Positions 10,023-22,093 of a stretch of 64,000 nucleotides of DNA are shown here, in pieces. A program made the translations under genes and the position numbers. Below the pieces are notes generated by a model that saw only the letters and a program-made list of their open reading frames with translations, was not told the origin of the DNA and did no database searches. Source of the stretch: Phycomyces nitens (taxonomy: Eukaryota; Mucoromycota; Mucoromycetes; Mucorales; Phycomycetaceae). The stretch is from the NCBI GenBank assembly GCA_022702545.1, contig JAHRBC010000006.1, forward strand, positions 1,488,001 through 1,552,000, in the 5' to 3' direction. Numbering within the stretch: the first letter of the stretch is position 1; every line of letters begins with the position of its first letter.

Positions 10023-11270
10023 GAGTTACTAACAAGAATCCACGTTTGGCATATTTTTTGTATTGGCCACGTAACATCTTTAGGGACCTAAGCAATACCG
10101 GCTCTTACGTATTGACAATCCAAATAAAAGGGCAGAAAGAACTGTTGCCAGTTTGTTCAAACGGCAATAGGCTCTTGTTGGCAATACTTGTACAAGATGT
10201 ATTTAGTTTAGAGCCTTTACTGGTTCTAAGCACGATATATGAGCATCTACGCAAGACACCCAAAAGGTTCCAAAAAAAGAAGAAGAAGAAGAACTGGCTC
10301 TAATAATATAGGTTCTGATACGTAAAGAGGATAAACAAGTATTGACAACCAAGGTATATCGCAATCAAGTAATGCGTAATCCTGTGACTTGCTGTCAATA
10401 AACTGTCACTGCATCTTTATATATACATATACACATATATCTTGCTTTTCATGTTTTCTACAATACTTTATAAAAAGGAAACCTAGTAGCTATAAATACA
10501 GAATCGAAAAGCAAAATATAAATATAACATGAATGGCGAGATTAGTCTACCAGCCGTATTTGGTATTTATGGATCTTTTTTTTTTCTTGTTTTTTGTTTT
10601 TGGCTAAGAGGAATTTCCTTTTATATATATTCTCACAACAGTAATATTTTTGAGGTTTTTATATATATATATATGATAAAGTCTTGCCAAATCTAGTTTT
10701 ATAATTACTAGATTAATAATAAAATGTTGTCCTTGTAAGACGGGACATTTTGCGGTGGATGGCACCCGCCAGTCTAGCTCTCTCTATTTTTTTTTAAATA
10801 AAAAAACCTGGCGGCGTTTTCAAACATCCGGGAAATTGAGAGTGGAAGCACAAAATCCAGTTTGGTCGCCGAATTCGATTCAAAATAAAATATAAAAATA
10901 TATAAATGATATTCTGTGCTTGTCCAAGGAGAACAAGATGCCAAAAGAAACTAGCAAAACAGAGTGTCAATTAAAGGGGACTGGTTGGCAGTAGAATATG
11001 ATCTCTTTACGGTGCCATAAATCAAGTATTCATCTACATGGCCATACCAGACAGTCAGATCTCTTGGTTGACCAATTGCACACTGGCCTTTTTGTGATCA
11101 GTAGAATAATACAGGGCATTTTCCACGTGCACAGCAAAAAAGAACTATTTTTCTCACAAATGTAATCTCCATGTATTTTGTGTGTGTGTGTGTAGGTATC
11201 CTTAATCTGGTTACACAGCAATAAACGAATCAAAATAAGAAAAAATTCTAATTTATTTATAATTTTGACG
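9131..11270. other. No gene seen
   Basis: AT-rich intergenic stretch with a (gaaa)n run at about 9988-10022 and several poly-T and TA runs. Small open frames have no motifs and no flanking splice or promoter pattern that I can support. Confidence 0.5.
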
Positions 11271-11272
11271 GC

Positions 11273-11279
11273 TATAAAA
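11273..11279 (+). promoter_or_regulatory. TATA box of the GPI-protein gene
   Basis: TATAAAA about 75 nt upstream of the start codon at 11349, followed by a pyrimidine-rich leader. Confidence 0.6.
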
Positions 11280-11348
11280 ACCTGCCTTGCTTTTGTTTTC
11301 TTCCTCACGATCTTGATATTTCATTCCCTTTTTTTCCCTTAATCTACA

Positions 11349-12202
11349 ATGAAGTTTGCTGCCATTGCCTCTTTCCTCGCTGCCTCTGCTGCCTTTGTCA
11401 GCGCTGTTCCCGGCATCTCCATCACTGCCCCTATCCAGAACGTATGTAGAGATTGTAGTGTGCTATATAGACATTTATTTAAATTAAATTAAACTCAAAA
11501 CGATATTATATATTATTATTAGACTGTCTGGCAGGCTGGTCAGTCCCATGTCATCTCATGGTAAGAAGCGAGATTTTGAACAATGTGTGTGTGTATGTTC
11601 TCCAAGTTTAATTAACACTTCTGTTTTTGTATCAGGATCCCTACCAACTCCACTGCCACCACCATCACCCAGATTGAGTACAGACACGGCAACTCTGCTG
11701 CCCTCACTCTTGTCAGCACCCTCACCACTGCAAACATCCCCGTTTCCGATGGAAAGTTTGTCTGGAACATGCCCAACACCACAATTGCCGATGGTGCCTG
11801 TAAGTGAAGTTCACATTTTTGATTGTTTTTTTTTCCTTCTGATTGCCTTTTTGGCGGATTTCTTATTATTGTTGAATATATGTATTTATAGGTGTCCTGG
11901 TTGTCACAACTGACAAGGGTGACCCCACCTACTCTGGATACTTTGTCATCCAGGCCGCCACTCCCGGTGCCCCCGATGCCTTTACCTTGACCGGTTCCCC
12001 CACTGCTGCCGGTGCTGCCGGTGCTGTTTCTTCTGGCTCTGCTGGCTCTGCTGCTGGTGGAAGTGGCTCTTCGGCTTCCGGATCTGCCGATTCTGCCTCT
12101 TCTTCCTCTGCCCCTTCTTCTAAGACCAGCGGTGCCTCTGGTCTCAAGGCCAGTGTTGCTGCTGTCATTGGTGCTGCCGGTGCCGCTGTCATGTTGCTCT
12201 AA
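11349..12202 (+). CDS. Kre9/Knh1-like GPI-anchored cell-surface protein
   Basis: Four exons: 11349-11441, 11523-11560, 11636-11799 and 11892-12202, giving 201 residues. Every intron is GT-AG and the joins keep the frame. Residues 1-19 are a signal peptide (MKFAAIASFLAASAAFVSA). The mature part starts PGISITAPIQN and has the beta-sandwich pattern of the Kre9/Knh1 N-terminal-like (Ser-Thr-rich GPI-anchored) family, with W..G....I.W and a late G.FVI block. From about residue 120 it is Ser/Ala/Gly-rich, a likely O-glycosylated stalk. It ends in a small-residue omega region and a hydrophobic tail (VAAVIGAAGAAVMLL), the signal for GPI addition. The product is expected at the plasma membrane or wall. 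The family is known for wall-polymer assembly, but the exact role here is not known. Confidence 0.9.
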
Positions 12203-13389
12203 ACCTCTTTAACCAAGAAACAACAACAAGAAACAATAACCAAATGGCCCTTTAATACACACACACCCCTCCTCCAGGCCATTCACCTTACAGAAAAGAA
12301 AAAAAAACAGCTTTTTTATAATTAATTAATGAGCAGAAAGAAAGAAAGTTTAAAAGAATTACTAATACTGGATTTCAATATATACATCTTATACAATCAT
12401 ACAACATTTTTATATAATATATTTATTTATTTTAAAAAGAAGAAGAAGAAATTCATACAAATAATAATGTGGGTGGACTTTTGGGAAATGTCAGTACGTC
12501 TGGATAATTCTCGGCTTCTCTTTTTGAGATACACATTTTAGAACTGGGTGGATAATAGATTTACATTGTATGTGTGTAGCACAGCCTATTTGACTGTGTG
12601 TTACTCTTGTAAAAGAAATATATATATATGATTTACAAGGTACAACACATATTCTGTAGAACCGAATTTAGTCAAGTAAAGGAGTATATGTATATACACA
12701 GATTATTGAATTGAACTGTGGTTGTACTAGATAGACAAAGAAGCCCCATGGTTCGATATTTCTCGACATATTGATAAAAAGGGTCAATTGGCTGCCAAAT
12801 CTTGGCTGCAATATTCTTCTTCTTCTTCTTCTTCTTTCTTTTCTCTCTCTCTCTATATATATTGCCTGGCTACAATCACAAAGGACTCGGCACCATCGTT
12901 TGCCAGTTCTTGACTCCCTGCTGGATATTGATTATCGAGAAGAAGAAGAAAAAAAAGGAGCACGGTCATTATGAGTTTTCTCCTATACACTTTGTTTATC
13001 TGTAACATGTAATATTGCTTAAATGAAAAAATATATATACATATATACATATAATATTGCGTCTTGATATGAATATCAATAATCCTTGCCTTTTTGCGCT
13101 TCATGTCTAGTAAATGGCAATCAACATCGTGCAGAAGGAGATGAAATGTTTGTAAATGGCATGCTCAATTTTGGCATCACAAAATTAAGATACATGTAAC
13201 ACACAGAACCCATCTCCAATCATGTCCGCATACATTCCAACTATTGCCTCTTCTAGACAGTACTGAATGATAAATGTTTATTTTGTGCCAATGTGCGTTT
13301 TGTTTCTTTTTTCCTTTTTCTTTTGGTTAATATAGCGTGATTATTGACAAGTGTGTTCGTGAGGTGTATAAATATATGCTGGTGGCTGG
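12203..13389. other. Intergenic, shared 3' flanks
   Basis: Convergent 3' ends of the GPI-protein gene (+) and the kinase gene (-). It holds AT-rich runs, a (ctt)n tract near 12819 and a gaagaagaag run, with no supported gene. Confidence 0.6.
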
Positions 13390-16300
13390 CTATACAAACC
13401 GATCCCACCATCGCCTGGACTCTCCTTCATGGTCTGCCAGACCGGCGGCAGTCTGGTGGTCAGTAGAGACCCGGCGAGCTGCAAGGGTTCAATGATTAAG
13501 AGTCATGTCTAGAAGAATTGAATCGTACTCACCCTGAGCATTGTGTGTTTGATCAAACGATGCAATCGAGAGATCGGTTGAGCTCCGGTTCTTCTTTATG
13601 TTGGCCACTATCTTTAGGAATTTACTTGGCTTGGCAGGTTTTGGTGCAGATTCCGGCTGGTCAACCTAAAAAAGAAAGAAAAAGAAATAAAGGGATCAAT
13701 GGCTTATATAAACACTATTGTCTGCCAACCCCATTGTACTTTACTTGAGGACTAGGTAGAGTGCAACTGGTAGCATTTGGGCTACACCTGTCATGGCATA
13801 TCATTGCACACGCTATATATAAGAAAAATAAACACACACATACACATACACACACTTAACAATCATTGCCATAATTCATCTCAATTGCTTACCAATACAG
13901 CACACCGCATGTCGCTTTACCGCCATCTGGCATACTCTGCAAATAATGGCTGCACAACATCAACAAAGGTTCCATGTGGATCTGAAACGCTTACCTGTTT
14001 CAAAATTGGACTTTACGAATCGATGTCTTGAAACCGACTTGGTGTCGATGAATGCTCGCTGGGTATCCATGACTGGATTGGTCTTGATATAGTCAAACAG
14101 AGTGCTCATGTCCAGGTCATCCTTGTCTTCTTGTTGCTTTAAATCAAGTTCTGGACAGGTATATGATCTGTGGGACAGCGGGGGTATATATTTCTTTGTA
14201 CTCTGAGGAGAGGGACGTGGGGGGTGTAGTTTGGCGAGTGGGATCATCCAAGGATGCTGGAGAAGCTCTTTTGCCGTGGGTCTGTTTGTAGGGTCCTTTT
14301 GGAAACATGCCAGCAGAAAATCTCTGAGAGGCTAAGACAGAATTTAAATCCAATTGCAACATTTTCGCTTTGCCATCCCAGCGCATTCAATTGTGTATTT
14401 ACCTTTGAGAGAGTGGTTGGGAGAGGTGGATGATCGTCTTCGACAATATGGTACAGGGCAGACATTGAGATTAGATTGGCATAGGGAGGTTTACCGGTCA
14501 ACAGTTCCACAATTGTGCATCCCAATGACCATATATCAGATTTGGTCGATGCTCCTTCCAATTCAATGATCTCGGGTGCCATCCAGTATGGCGTGCCAGC
14601 CAAGATATCGGCCTCGTCTTGCTTTAGACGCAGGTTAAACGACACACCAAAGTCAGTCAGCTTTACTTCGCCCGTCTTTGTGGTCAGAATGTTGGCTGCC
14701 TTTAGGTCGCGATGGACGACATCGTGGGCATGAAGGTAGTTGAGACCAGTGAGGATCTTGTGGGTAAAGGAACCGACCAGCTTTTCTGGCAGACTTCCGA
14801 ATGCCTTAAGGGTCGACAGCAGTGAGCCGTTTTCAGCATACCTAGGAGGTTTAATTTAGGCCCGAGTAGTGGTGACCAGCACTTACTCTAGGACAATATT
14901 GAGATGCTCCTCGTCTCGCACAAAGCCAATGTAGCGTACGATGCTGGAGCTTGCCATGCTCTTGAGAAGCTCGACTTCAAGCTTTGTTTTTTTTTTTTTT
15001 TTTTTTGAATAAGAGATTTGAAGAAACAAGCCTAGGCCATCCATCAATAGCAATTTACCATGATATCATTGTCCATATCCACATTCTCGACCTTGATGCG
15101 CTTGATGGCTACAATTTCCCCCGTCTGCATATCCAGGGCTCTAAAATATTGAGACAAATGCAAAAATGTAGAATAGATTACCTGTAGACTGTGCCAAACT
15201 GGCCTTTTCCAATGCTGTTTCCGAGTTGCTAATTACATTGCCTGGTCAGGAAACAATAATTTTTACGAATAATGGTAAATAAAGAAGATGTTCAGCCTAC
15301 CAACTTACATAGTGTGCCTCGACCGAGCCGTCGTCTTTGCGCAACATGACCTTGATGTTGTCTCGCTTTCGTGTGGACGCAGAGTGAGCAAGGCTCGTTG
15401 ACCGACTTGGTCTGGTCTCGATAGACTGGCTGGTCTTGCGCTTGAGATGGGGACGGGGTAGTGAGCTCATGGGAGTTGATCGAGAAGGAGCAGGGTTAGG
15501 AAGGTCGTCTGGGGATTCTGTCTGTCCTACAGGCACACTCAAGAGAGGACTGGATTGCTGCTTGGTGAGGTTTGCTTTGGAAGCAGGAGGGTCCTGGAGG
15601 CAAAAGATCATGGATGGTGGGCGGTTAAGAGTGCTGTATCCACTGTCAGACGAAGCTTTTTTGGCGGTGGCGGGGATGGTGAGTTGGAGGGTGGCTCTAA
15701 GGCTGTCTGCCTTTTCGGACAATATGGTTGGTTCTACATTGAATACCTTGCGTACATCAGTGGCCCTCCTGTGCCGAACAGATGTCTGCTTGGCAAGTAG
15801 TTCTGTGGACAGGAGTCCTGGTTTGGGGCTTGGATGATCGACAGAGGGCGAGTGCTTGGCGTTGAGTCTGGCCAGAGTGAGGATCGTGTTGGTGACCTAG
15901 ACAAGGATGATCAATAACTGTTTTTGCCCACTGGCTAATCATTCATATATTTACGGCCATCATGTCTTTGGCTTCATACAAATCTACGGTCTGAAATAGT
16001 TCCGAACTTTGCAATCCCAGCTATAAAAGGGAATCATAACAACAGCGTCAATTGATGATTATAATATATGTATATATATATATATATATATATTCATTTA
16101 ATTTTATTTTATTTTTTATATGTTTTTACTTGATGGGCTGCTTGTAGGAATAGACCGATGTTTTGCATCTAAAAGAGCTGTTGGGTTAGGGCCTTCTGCA
16201 GCCTCTAGGCTAGACTTGCCTTTACAAACGGCAGATTCTTGCGGCTGACCGATCGCACTGCACCAGGGCTGATACGGTTCATGAGTCTATAGACTAGGTC

Positions 16301-16525
16301 AATAAAACACAAGGCTTGGTTGGGTTTGGAGGCTTACTCGCATAACAGGATGCCGTCCTGGAGTTCCTTGTGTAGATTGTTGGACTCTAGGCTGGATCCC
16401 AGAGTGGTTTCGATAAATGACTGGGCAGCGAGCTGGTTGCGTTTGTGCTGTTCGTCTCGCAGCTGGTCGCATCGTCTATCGGCACTGTAGCTAGACAGCT
16501 TGGACCTTTGGGAATAGGGTGGCAT
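13390..16525 (-). CDS. CH domain-protein kinase-C1 protein (Cdc15/Cdc7 SIN-type kinase)
   Basis: Fourteen exons on the minus strand: 16338-16525, 16220-16286, 16130-16168, 15955-16020, 15309-15896, 15182-15228, 15059-15140, 14887-14981, 14403-14841, 13995-14331, 13893-13949, 13745-13812, 13533-13665 and 13390-13478; 764 residues in one frame. Residues about 30-135 form a calponin-homology domain ([14 protein letters not shown], then NLPFVKMQNI). Residues 317-565 are a complete Ser/Thr kinase: GKGQFGTV loop, VAIK lysine (345), [29 protein letters not shown] and [14 protein letters not shown], the last typical of Cdc15/Cdc7 kinases of the mitotic exit/septation network. Residues 640-685 fit an atypical C1 zinc finger (H-x12-C-x2-C ... 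C-x2-C-x4-H-x2-C-x6-C). The second intron uses a GC donor. It lies 221 bp downstream of eIF3L on the same strand. Likely role: cytokinesis or septation signalling, by inference. Confidence 0.85.
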
Positions 16526-16746
16526 TGGTGTCCGAGAAAATATAGGAGAAAGAAGAGGTGTTTTATTGGTTAATGTGATGGTTGCTCATTTAGGCTTTGG
16601 TTCTGTGTGGCCACTATTTGTTTGTGGATAATAAAATTCCATTTGGAGCACACAATAAACAACTGGCTTCTTCTTTTTTATATATTTAATTTAATTTTGT
16701 TTTATTTTATTTTTTATTTATTCATACATATGATTATTCTATACAT

Positions 16747-18884
16747 CTACGCCTTTTGCTCCAGGGTGGCAACGATGTCCTCAAAGCGGTTGATGTTGCG
16801 CAAGAACCAGTCCGCATAACGACGACCAACCTTGCTCTCTGCAATATGGACCACGTCTTGCTTGAGACAGAAATCCAAGTCCGACGTCGGCATATATTCG
16901 CCCTCGAGCAGGTTTCCGGTCACAGACTTGAACTGGCGGGACTTTTGTTTAAGGATCAAGAGGTGGACCTTTAGTTCCTCAGCATCGACCTCGAGGAACT
17001 TGGCCAGCTTATCGATGCCCATGGTAGTATAGAGCTTCATGAATGACCGCAGAGTGGGGAGCATGATCTGGTTACGGATATCAGACAAGAAGATCTTGAG
17101 CTGGTTGGCATGGGGATCCTATTACAAATTGTTAGTGAGTGGTGTTGCTCATCATTTCAATCAATCAATCAATATCAATATCCTTATCCTTATCATTCTT
17201 ACATTCAACTCCTCGTCTGCACTCTTGGACAGATTGACTCCAGTGGCAGCAATGAACTTGGGGCAAGCGTACTGCCAGAGATCCTCGTAGATCTGAAGAG
17301 ACTCCTCACTGCAAGAGGTTAAACATTTGAAATAATTAAATAAATATAATACAAACTTACCCCTTTTGCATCTTGAACAGCTGCTCGCCGTACTTTTCGC
17401 GCAACTGCGAGTGGATGTTTTCGTCCAGGCGAGTAGGGCAGAGAGCAATGCAGATTGCCAACAAGGCGTACATCTGGTCTCCCTTTTTGGCAATCTAATT
17501 CAAGCATATTTTTTGGTTGGCAACTCATATTCATCAAAATTAACCACTTGCCTGGTCAAACTGGTAGGAGCGGGCATGGTACTGCTTGGTGCGCTGGATG
17601 AATGCCAAGATGGTCGAAAAGGCCTTGATGGCATCAGAGTAACGGCGCATCATCATGTATGCAAAACCAACATAGTAGTAGGTGGTTACATGGCATGCGG
17701 TGACACGCGCAAACATGGCCTGCCAGATGATAGATAAGTCAGCACATTGAAACGACCAAAGAGATCCACACATATACCTTTTTGTTCAGCACAATGTTGT
17801 CCATCATCTTCAACGCGAGCATGTAGTCACCCAAGAGGCAGTGAACACGCAAGAGACCAATGATGGAGAAGTATCCGAGCATCTTGTAAAGAGGACGCGA
17901 TCCGTATTCACCAGCAGCCTCCCTATCCAAAACCAATTAGGCACATTTCTATCAAACACTGGTCACTTACATCATGTCGCCACCATTCTTGCTGACCAAC
18001 AGCTGCTCATTGATACGCGACTTTTGGATAAAGGAGTACAGGACATTCAAGACACTGTAGCAGCTCCAGATCTGAGGGCTGGTGCGCAACAGGGCGATTT
18101 CCTGGTCAGTCTTGTTCTTGATACGGTCGCGGTAGTTGCTGAATGACTGGAACTGGTAGATGAACTCGTCAATGATATCCCACAGCCACTGGTTGGGCAA
18201 CTCGAGGTTGACGGGGCCCTCGGAGTCTAAAGGGTTGTTACGACCACGTCTTTTATATGTGTTTTTTTGTATATATATATATCAATTAGACTTACTGAGG
18301 ATATAATTGAACAGATCGCAATAGTTCTCGTACGAGTGAACACGGTGCTCAAGAGTAGGTGTAAGACGAGCATAGATATGACGATAGTACAATTCACGGT
18401 AGAGTGTCAAGAACACCTGGTCTGAGAGATCTCTAAAGATCAATAACAGATTCTGAGCACATTATTGAATTTTTACCGTCATTCACCAGAGGAGCAATGA
18501 CCTCTGCCTCGGGCCAGGCCTGCTTGGTGTAGAACTTGTCGGTGAGCTTGTTGAAAGATGAGTCATAGATGTTGTGGAGTTCATAGACGTTGCTCTCCAA
18601 AACGTTTCTGTAAAAGTGCAAAATGAAGTTGCGAACACTGTCCGGGATCTGCACAGTAGAAGGCTGCTGGGTAGACTCTTTTTTTTAATGAATATAAATT
18701 TTTATGAATTAAAAACACTGATGATGACAATGGGATTGTATTGCTATTTATTTATTTATGGGTTTTTTTTTGGTTTACCTTCATCAAAACTGTCTTCGAC
18801 ATCAGAGTGATGAGAGTAGCGGGCCTGGGCCACGAGTTCGACTTCGGCAACCAAATCGTCTTCTTCAAAAGTGTCCTGGTACAT
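16747..18884 (-). CDS. Translation initiation factor eIF3 subunit L
   Basis: Nine exons on the minus strand: 18779-18884, 18477-18677, 18296-18421, 17971-18226, 17778-17922, 17552-17719, 17361-17494, 17203-17308 and 16747-17118, giving 537 residues in frame (human eIF3L is about 564). Signature blocks are [64 protein letters not shown] and [18 protein letters not shown], followed by a PCI-type C-terminus ([20 protein letters not shown]). eIF3L is a core PCI subunit of the cytosolic eIF3 complex on the 40S ribosome. The 17519-17551 intron has a GC donor (CAG|GCAAGT), required by the frame. The start at 18884 is chosen because it opens an acidic N-terminal tail of normal length; an upstream in-frame ATG exists at 18953. 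Confidence 0.95.
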
Positions 18885-19215
18885 TGTTCTGGTATGACTT
18901 GTAACTTTGGGCCAAGAAAACAAAAAGCAAAAAGCAAAAAAACATTTGGCCATGGGAATCCAAAGTCACTAAACTTTAAACTCCGGTTTCGAGCACACAG
19001 TAGAAATGTATCATATATTATTATATACGTGTATATAAAAAAAGAGCATAATAATAGTCATAATTCATGTATAAAAATACGGGTTTGGAATCGAGGCGAT
19101 CGACACTGCCTCTCCTAGCTATTTTTGCCTAGTCAGAATGCTTGGTTTATAGTCACAATAGATGTCTTTAATAATAGCAGCATTATTTATTTATTTATTT
19201 ATTTATATATTTATT

Positions 19216-19831
19216 TTAATAGTTTGATGCCATTTGCTGGCATGCCTTTAGGTTCTCGAGGTACCACTGACATGCAGACACATTATTGTTGTTCTGTTCA
19301 AGGCACTTTGTAAACTGTCTGGCATCGGTCTCACAGGCCGATTGACCAGGCGCACTTGCTTGGTAGGTCTGTTGCTGGTAGTCTTGAGGTGCTTCCTGTG
19401 CCTGTTCAGCAGGTTCCGAACCTCTTCCACCAAACATGGACGAAATGCCGCCCGCCTATTGAACCGAATAAGCAAAAAAAAAACAAAAAAGGGGGGGCAC
19501 AAATTTAATGGGTACTTGCCATTGTGTGTCCAATTGTGGATCCTACAGCTACACCCGCAGCAGTCGAGGCCACTACGATATCCAGTTAGGGTGTGTATTA
19601 TGCCAGACAACTTACTTTGACCAAACAGTCCTGGCTGTCGCTGCTGTGGTTGCTGCTGGACAGCAGGAGGATGCTGTTGTGTGGGTGTCATGCTCTGCGG
19701 TGGGGGTGGAGGACGGGCAGTGGTGTGTGCTTGGCGTTTTTGTGGTGCAGGAGCAGAGCGGCGAGACTGAGCAAAGAGGTGAGTATTACTGCCATGGCTT
19801 TAATAGAGTCTACCTGTCTTTGGCGAGCCAT
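19216..19831 (-). CDS. Twin CX9C (CHCH-domain) mitochondrial protein, CHCHD2/Mix17-like
   Basis: Four exons: 19814-19831, 19616-19766, 19520-19572 and 19216-19455, 153 residues. The N-terminus is basic and Gln/Pro-rich (MARQRQSRRSAPAPQKR), like a mitochondrial targeting region. A Gly/Ala-rich segment (STAAGVAVGSTIGHTMAGG) follows, then the CHCH domain with CETDARQFTKC and CQWYLENLKAC, a perfect pair of CX9C motifs. The family is imported into the intermembrane space and oxidised there by Mia40; CHCHD2/Mix17 members support respiratory-chain function. The first coding exon has only 18 nt. The third intron begins with GC (ATG|GCAAGT), and reading on would hit a stop within five codons. It is transcribed in the same direction as eIF3L, with its stop 332 bp upstream of the eIF3L start. 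Confidence 0.9.
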
Positions 19832-20597
19832 ATTAATTAATCAATGTAATCAAAGAATGAGAGAGAGAGAGAGAGGGAATTTTGAGTCAAATTTAATTCG
19901 TGGAAGCGTGATACTTTTATGGCCCACGTCATGCGTACGACTCTTGATGTTCTAGTTTAGAAATCTGTCCGGACAAAGCCGCACTTGGTTACAGTGCTTC
20001 CATTTAAAGTTCAGACAATGTCGGTTATTTTTTATTTTTTTTTTGGACAAATCAGAATCAATTTTGAGAGAAAAAGGTATAAATAGTCCGGGCCGGACTC
20101 AGAGGTTGTTCGGCTTACTTGAGAGAGAGGCGCGCCCTTTGGCATCCAGGTCAAAGCCAATGATCCTCTCCCAGAAATATATCACAAAAGTAGTATTCAG
20201 ACGTTTGCTTCATGGTACAATCAAAACAGCTGAATTAGGTATAAGCATCAAAGGGATTTGGATAAGTTAGTTTTGATCCCATGTGCAAATTATTAATATT
20301 ATTGCAAAAATAACTTGCAATTGATACAGTGGCTGTATTTTATTCGTTTTTAAATAAAACGAGCTACGCCCGCTCTCCGAGGGCTTCTCCGAGGGTACCC
20401 TGATTATATCCCAACTACAGGCAGAAATAAATATCTGGTTCTACTGCAAAAGCCTAGTTATATGATTCTATATAAGAGGTTTACTGGTTTGGCTCGGTCG
20501 TAGACTTTGCAATTAATAGATCTACCGGCTTGGCTCAGTTGTAGACTTTGTAAGTTATAGGTTTTTTACTGGTTTATTAAATAAAATAAAATCAGCG
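19832..20597. other. Intergenic, 5' flank of the CHCH gene
   Basis: Contains a (ga)n run, a CATAAAAG element on the minus strand about 85 nt upstream of the CHCH start codon, a short doubled ctccgaggg motif near 20376 and two imperfect copies of a ggctc.gt.gtagactttg motif (about 20490 and 20530). No gene supported. Confidence 0.5.
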
Positions 20598-20745
20598 ATC
20601 TTAGGGGACACGAATCCAGTTTGGTAAGGAGACAGAGGGTCGCTGGCCGAACAAAACCCAAGTAGTCGCACTCAAGCTTTTTTTTAGCCGGAACAGTGAA
20701 AATATTTTGTATAACATCCTGTACTTTACAGGTGTCCCCTAAGAT
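20598..20745. mobile_element. 148-bp MITE with 14-bp perfect terminal repeats
   Basis: Ends are atcttaggggacac and gtgtcccctaagat, perfect inverted repeats. Next to the right end is an inner inverted motif cctgta-ctt-tacagg. The same sequence in the opposite orientation occurs at 34981-35116, and one end of it at about 50877-50916. It is too short to code, so it is a non-autonomous DNA element. The equal length with the 148-bp tandem unit of the large repeat is coincidental; the sequences differ. Confidence 0.8.
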
Positions 20746-21819
20746 TAACGATCATTTTCCCTTTGTTTTCAAAATCTTGATGTTGACGAAACAAAGTCGC
20801 TAATTTATTGAGTCCGAGTGTAGTGATTGTTCCTGCCCTATTGGCTTAATGGTCTCTGATTTTTTTTTTGGAGAACTTTGGATCGGCCAATAAATCTAGT
20901 TTCTATGAGTATTTATAAAGTATACTAATAATTGCCAATGTAAAATATATAAGATGTTTCAAAATAATTTATTTGTGATGGTACATAGTCAAGTCAAGTC
21001 AAGTCAATTCAATTTAAAGATGTTGGAAAATAATAGGGATTGTTTTGTGATTTTGGTTTTGGTTTTTGATTTTGATTTTGGGGTTTGGTTTTGATTTTTG
21101 TTTTTTTTTTGCTTTTTTTTGCTTTTGCTTTTGATTTTTTTTTTGCTTTTACTTTTCCTTTTGCTTTTGGTTTTGGGGGTTGGTTTTGTGGTTTGATTTT
21201 GGGATTGATTTTGGGTATTCATTTTAATTTTTGTTGATATTTTTTTTTGATTTTGATTTTGATTTGCTTTTGATTTTGCTTTTGATTTTGCTTTTGATTT
21301 TGCTTTTGATTTTTGTTTTTGATTGTTTTTTGATTGTTTTTGGTGTTTTCTTTTTTGCTTTTGATTTTTGTTCTTGATTTGCTTTTGTCCTTTGTCTTGG
21401 TCAATCTTCTTCTTCTGCTTCCATTCGATCCTCATCTTCCCGCATCGCAGCAGCTTGGTCTTCGGGCTTTGCCACCACTCGGTCTTCCTGCACTGTCAAG
21501 GATCGGTCTTCCACTCTGATCAATGATGGCCTTTCCGCACGATTCAATGCTAGTCTTCTTGCGCCATTCGATCTAGGTCTTCTCTCTTTATCCAATCCAG
21601 GTCTTCTGCTTCATCCAACACAAAGTCTTCTCGCCTTGTTCGATCTTCGTTTGCTTTCTTTGTCCAATTTCAATTTTTTTGGAGTTTGATACTTGTCTTT
21701 TTACTTTGTTCATGTTCATTGTCAAATTTTAACGGATTCCGTACATTCATTTTTTTTTGTTTTTTTTTTGTTTTTTTAAATGGTTGATAATTTGGAAACC
21801 AAGCCTCACAAGCGCCCTA

Positions 21820-22093
21820 GAGGAAAGAACATCTACTCATATGCTTGCAACTCACCTTAAGACTATCTGGCCTACAGGCATAGTGTATGTCTTCCCTGAT
21901 TCTTACCACATAGAAACATATGACCTTGTACATTTTCTTCTCAAGGGCCCGTTTTATAGGACTATTCCAGAAGATGAAAATGTACTAAAGCCATATGCTT
22001 CTATATAGGGATCAACAAAAGAGATACCTGATGCCTGTAGACGAGATAGCCAAAAGGGGAGTTGCAAGCACGTGAGTTGGTGTTCTTTCCTGG
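21820..22093. repeat. Imperfect palindrome in element copy 2
   Basis: Arms at about 21820-21928 and 21988-22093, equivalent to 689-962 in copy 1, with only a few base differences. Confidence 0.75.

Noticed and set aside
13924..13948. Alternative kinase C-terminus ending EYARWR at a stop
   Set aside because: That acceptor gives a premature stop, while the acceptor at 13950 completes the cysteine pattern and connects in frame with three further exons.
18752..18953. Upstream in-frame start of eIF3L (M at 18953)
   Set aside because: The added residues are Phe/Cys-rich and unlike eIF3L; the start at 18884 gives the expected acidic N-terminus.
20043..20270. 75-codon plus-strand ORF upstream of the CHCH gene
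   Set aside because: No motif, overlaps the likely promoter region of the minus-strand gene, and is not needed to explain any signal.
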